From Bittarella massiliensis (ex Durand et al. 2017) (lineage in GTDB: Bacteria > Bacillota > Clostridia > Oscillospirales > Ruminococcaceae), in contig NZ_LN908975.1 in assembly GCF_001486165.1 (NCBI RefSeq), positions 310,001 to 374,000 of the forward strand: a DNA stretch of 64,000 nucleotides, given 5' to 3'. Shown piece by piece: positions 61,088 to 64,000 of the stretch. The position numbers were made by a program, and so were the translations under genes. The notes beneath the pieces were generated by a model, which did no database searches, was not told where the DNA came from, and saw only the letters and a program-made list of their open reading frames with translations. The stretch's first letter is position 1; each line of letters begins with the position of its first letter.

Positions 61088-62613
61088 AAGCTCCTCAGCT
61101 TTCGGTCGTCAAAGTGGCGCAGCCGCATGGAATTGGCGCCCAGGGCCACCGTGTCGTGCTGGACGGCCTTGCCGCTGTCGTATTTTTCCATGTCGCTCCG
61201 CTTGACCAGGTAGCCAGTGATGCGGATGACGTCGCTGTCGCTGGAGTAGGTGGAGAAGTAGCGCATCCCCGCGGCAAAGCCGCCCTTGATGACGTCCAGC
61301 ACGCTCTCGGGGTTGCGGGCCGCGGTAGACTCAAAGGGGAAGATGTCGCCGGCGCCGGAGACAAAGTACTTCTCGTAGCGGCCGCAGTGGCGCAGGTGGT
61401 CGTAGAGTTCGGGCTCGTCGCCGATGGCGATGCGCACGCCGGGGGAGCACTGGCTGTCGCTGTCCACCCCCACCTGGGCGTGCAGGAGGAAGCGGCCGCC
61501 GGTCTGGGGGCAGTAGGGGTTGTGGTGGGCCTTGACCCGCTGGTCGATGAAGGCCATGATCTCATCGCCCAGGGCGTTGGCCACCTCGTCGTGGCCGTAG
61601 CGCCCGGCCACGCCCTCTTTTTTCAGCAGGTCGTTGACGCACTCGCACATCCCCACCATCCCGAACATTCCGGTAAAGCGGTCGGGGTGGACAAACCCCT
61701 CGGTGACCAGGAAGTTGGAGCGGAAGAAGGCGGATTTATTGACCAAAAAGTCGATTTTGGCGTCCATGATGGCGCACTGCACATCGATGGCCCGGGGCAG
61801 GCGGTTCTGGAAGAAGTCCTCCTTGCCCTCGGAGTGGAAGGCGATGTTGTTGAGCAGCAGCCGGGCCAGGGTGTAGGAGCCGCCGCCCAGCAGCAGCCCG
61901 TTGTAGCAGCTGGCGATGCCGTACTCGTTTTCGCCCAGGTCGGCGGAGAACATCCTGTGGTTGGCAAAGGAGGGCTTGGCGCAGTCCAGCGCCGCCTGCA
62001 CACAGAGGCAGGCAAAGTCGTCCGGCGTTTTGTCGGGGTCGTAGAGGAGGGTGATGTTGGGGGTGGAGTCCTGCAGCTCCCGCTCCGCCTCCAGAATGAG
62101 CCGGCCGGCGGTGGTGGCCTCGGGGCCCAGGTCGCCGTGGCAGAAGGAGTCGGAGATGGTGCGGTCGATAAAGCGCATGAAGTCCTTGATCAGGACCTTG
62201 GCCTCCGCCTCATCCTCGATGAAGGGGTCCAGCAGGCGGTCCAGCTTGCCGATGAAGACGGGGAAGTGGGTGGTGGAGGGAACGTGGTGATAGAAGATCT
62301 CCAGGGTGTTGATGGCCTCCCGCAGGTTGGTAGGGGGATCGAGGCGGAGGAACTGACAGCCCTCTCTCATCAGCTTGTCGTAGTCGGGGAGGATGTAGCG
62401 GGGGACGTAGGGGACAAAGCCCTCCCCCATGGCGCTCATCTCGTTCAGTTCGTCCTGCAGCTCCAAAAAGCCCTCCGGCATGGGAAAGCCCTCGGTGTAG
62501 CTCTCGGCCAGGCGGGAGAGCTGCATCATGGCCTGCTCATGGGTCAGGTGGGGGTCGCTGACCACCCGCAGAACGGCCTCTTGAAACTGTCTGTACTTGG
62601 CGTTTTCTTCCAC
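61081..62613 (-). CDS. yjjI: YjjI-family glycyl-radical enzyme
   Basis: A 510-residue oxygen-sensitive glycyl-radical protein of the YjjI (DUF3029) family, whose substrate is not established. The C-terminal radical site reads RITGYLVKRSD, with the glycine expected to carry the radical. GTG 62613 follows AAGGAGG; the longer reading runs through the promoter region. It is the first gene of an operon with its activase and is divergent from a Crp/Fnr regulator, which probably controls it. Confidence 0.92.
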   Translation of the reverse strand: MEENAKYRQFQEAVLRVVSDPHLTHEQAMMQLSRLAESYTEGFPMPEGFLELQDELNEMSAMGEGFVPYVPRYILPDYDKLMREGCQFLRLDPPTNLREAINTLEIFYHHVPSTTHFPVFIGKLDRLLDPFIEDEAEAKVLIKDFMRFIDRTISDSFCHGDLGPEATTAGRLILEAERELQDSTPNITLLYDPDKTPDDFACLCVQAALDCAKPSFANHRMFSADLGENEYGIASCYNGLLLGGGSYTLARLLLNNIAFHSEGKEDFFQNRLPRAIDVQCAIMDAKIDFLVNKSAFFRSNFLVTEGFVHPDRFTGMFGMVGMCECVNDLLKKEGVAGRYGHDEVANALGDEIMAFIDQRVKAHHNPYCPQTGGRFLLHAQVGVDSDSQCSPGVRIAIGDEPELYDHLRHCGRYEKYFVSGAGDIFPFESTAARNPESVLDVIKGGFAAGMRYFSTYSSDSDVIRITGYLVKRSDMEKYDSGKAVQHDTVALGANSMRLRHFDDRKLRSLC

Positions 62614-62715
62614 GGCGATATCCTCCTTATGGCGGGGGCGGCCCGATCCGGCGGGAAAGGCGCCCCTTCGCAGTTTGTCTATGGCCTTATTGTAGCGCCG
62701 GGTGTATACTAAAAA

Positions 62716-62733
62716 CAATGACAGTTGTCACTG
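62716..62733. promoter_or_regulatory. Palindromic operator between yjjI and the Crp/Fnr gene
   Basis: CAATGACA and TGTCACTG are near-perfect inverted half-sites separated by 2 bp. A TATACT (62705-62710, plus strand) and a minus-strand TACAAT lie just to the left. The divergent layout and the Crp/Fnr gene next door make this a likely binding site. Confidence 0.6.
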
Positions 62734-62754
62734 TTTGGGGGAGGTTTTGCAGAG

Positions 62755-63477
62755 ATGACCCTGGGGTACAGCGAAGGGGAGAAGAGGAAGGTCGCCGCCA
62801 TTGTAGCGGGGGGGATGGGGCTCCAGCACACAGACGGGTCGGTCCGGCGGGAGCTGTCGCCGCTCTGCGAACAGACCGCCTTTTTGAGGCGGGCCAGGAA
62901 GGGGGAGGTGCTGCTGCTGAATGGCGACCCGGCAGACCGGGTGGTGCTCTTTCTCTGCGGGCAGTGTGCAGTCAGCCGGTACAGCGCGGAGGGGGACAAC
63001 ATCTCCTACGCAGTCCATGAAGAGGCCATCCTGCTGGGGTTGTTGGAGTACCTGGGGGGACAGCCGGCGGTGCTGGCCACCGTATCGGCATTGGACGAAT
63101 GCTGGTACCTCACCTTTCCGGGGGAGCTGTTTTTGGAGGCGGTGCTGTCTGACCGGGAGCTGACGCTGAAGATCCTTCGCTTTTTGGCCTCCTTCGCCGG
63201 GGGCAGCATCGATCGGGTCAACGAACTGGCCCAGTACACCAACCGGGAGAATGTGCTGCTCTGCCTCTACCGGTACAGCCGGGGACAACCCCTCCCCTTT
63301 GTGTTTCAAAAGAGCAAACGGGCTTTGGCGGAGGAGTTGGCAATGAACCTGCGCACCCTCTACCGGCAGCTCGACGCGATAGAGGGGGAAGGACTCATCC
63401 AGCGGGTGGGGGGAAAGATATGGATCGGGGAGCGGGAGAGCAGGCGGCTGGAGGAAGCGGCGTCTAGATTGCTGTAA
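62755..63477 (+). CDS. Crp/Fnr-family transcriptional regulator
   Basis: A 240-residue regulator with an N-terminal cyclic-nucleotide-binding-type domain (about 30-140, LLLNGDPADRVVLFLCGQCAVSRY) and a C-terminal winged helix (about 175-230, SKRALAEELAMNLRTLYRQL). No cluster of cysteines for an iron-sulfur centre is visible, so the effector is unknown. ATG 62755 follows GGGGGAGG. It is divergent from yjjI-yjjW with a palindromic operator between them. 63478-63676 contains no gene I can support. Confidence 0.88.
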   Translation: MTLGYSEGEKRKVAAIVAGGMGLQHTDGSVRRELSPLCEQTAFLRRARKGEVLLLNGDPADRVVLFLCGQCAVSRYSAEGDNISYAVHEEAILLGLLEYLGGQPAVLATVSALDECWYLTFPGELFLEAVLSDRELTLKILRFLASFAGGSIDRVNELAQYTNRENVLLCLYRYSRGQPLPFVFQKSKRALAEELAMNLRTLYRQLDAIEGEGLIQRVGGKIWIGERESRRLEEAASRLL

Positions 63478-63676
63478 TGTAGCGGCGGAGGGAGCAGGTT
63501 GTTTTTTCGGATGCTGGCGGCTTACCTGATGAAATGCCCTTTTCCCTTGCATTCTTCCAGAAATTTGGATACACTGAAATAGAGCGCCGGCAGGGATGCG
63601 ATGCGGGCGCCGTCGAGAAAAAACATATAGTATTTCTGATTATATAATATACGAATTGTTATAGGAGGGCGAGGGC

Positions 63677-64000
63677 ATGAGTGAGACCACCAAGACCGAT
63701 ATTGTCATCATTGGCGCCGGCGCTGCGGGGATGACCGCCGCCGTCTACGCCGCGCGGGGAGGCAACAGCGCCATTGTGCTGGAACAGAATGTCCACGGCG
63801 GGCAGATCGTCAACACCGGCGAGGTGGAGAACTACCCCGCCATCCTCAGCATCTCCGGGGTGGAGTTTGCCGGCAACCTCTACGAGCAGGCCACCTCCCA
63901 CGGGGCGGACATCCGCTACGAAAAGGTCACCGGCTTTGATTTTTCCGGCCCGGTGAAGGTGGTGGAGACCGACGAGGGCCGCTACGAGTGCAAGGCGGTC
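63677..64000 (+). CDS. trxB: Thioredoxin reductase-like flavoprotein (N-terminal part)
   Basis: The first 108 codons of an FAD/NAD(P)-dependent oxidoreductase, cut by the window end. The FAD-binding GAGAAG lies at residues 13-18 (IIGAGAAGMTAAVYAARGG), followed by QIVNTGEVENYPAI, which is typical of thioredoxin reductases. ATG 63677 follows GGAGGGCGAGGG. The CxxC active site would lie beyond the window, so a related flavoprotein cannot be excluded. Confidence 0.85.
   Translation, partial: MSETTKTDIVIIGAGAAGMTAAVYAARGGNSAIVLEQNVHGGQIVNTGEVENYPAILSISGVEFAGNLYEQATSHGADIRYEKVTGFDFSGPVKVVETDEGRYECKAV

Overview
The window reads as a GC-rich, low-GC-phylum anaerobe of the class Clostridia (Oscillospiraceae/Ruminococcaceae-like, probably a gut bacterium). 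Support comes from strong Shine-Dalgarno sites with frequent GTG/TTG starts, T-box and cobalamin riboswitches, ECF transporters, rubrerythrin, a YjjI-type glycyl-radical enzyme with its activase, a CotJC-like manganese catalase and a Q/N-rich small protein suggestive of sporulation. It is probably an assembled draft or metagenome contig, because a Tn5/Nextera adapter sequence is built into it at 31647-31684.

Layout. 1-3960 is an AT-rich relic of an integrative element. It holds a decayed large serine recombinase, a broken XRE regulator and an apparently intact restriction-modification pair of the EcoRI/RsrI family (predicted GAATTC). 4079-11155 is ordinary GC-rich chromosome on the minus strand: an opine-dehydrogenase-like enzyme with a glutamate-mutase-like B12 protein behind a structured leader, then rubrerythrin, a DUF4358 lipoprotein, a nucleoside hydrolase, an AEC transporter and a YdbC-like protein. 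11300-12035 is a degenerate tandem array of about 84 bp units. 12042-14729 is a T-box-controlled operon (XRE-cupin regulator and acyl-CoA ligase), followed by an AGCS symporter. 16816-25494 is a compact siphophage tail module with lysis genes and no capsid, packaging, replication or integration genes, best read as a flexible (F-type) tailocin. 25569-28400 is trkH/trkA. 29250-29835 is a second tandem array, with an exact 51 bp period.

31006-39041 is one minus-strand operon under a cobalamin riboswitch: surface beta-propeller protein, DUF4430 protein, EcfT, a double EcfA ATPase and an ECF S component. It looks like a corrinoid capture and uptake system, and it may supply the B12-dependent enzyme at 5164. 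The S component is interrupted by the adapter-marked chimeric join. 39174-46953 holds housekeeping genes: tRNA-Gly, EamA protein, Mn catalase, enolase, amidohydrolase, LysM/GH25 lysozyme and ThiW.

47073-58870 is a strikingly AT-rich exopolysaccharide island: five glycosyltransferases, an EpsG-like polymerase, pyruvyl transferase, Wzx flippase, FrhB-like iron-sulfur protein and WecB epimerase. It abuts the 3' end of a tRNA-Ser gene. GC-rich chromosome resumes with a 2-hydroxyacid dehydrogenase, yjjW/yjjI with a divergent Crp/Fnr regulator, and the start of a thioredoxin reductase cut by the window end.

Protein names rest on recognition of motifs and family resemblance by eye. No database search was run.
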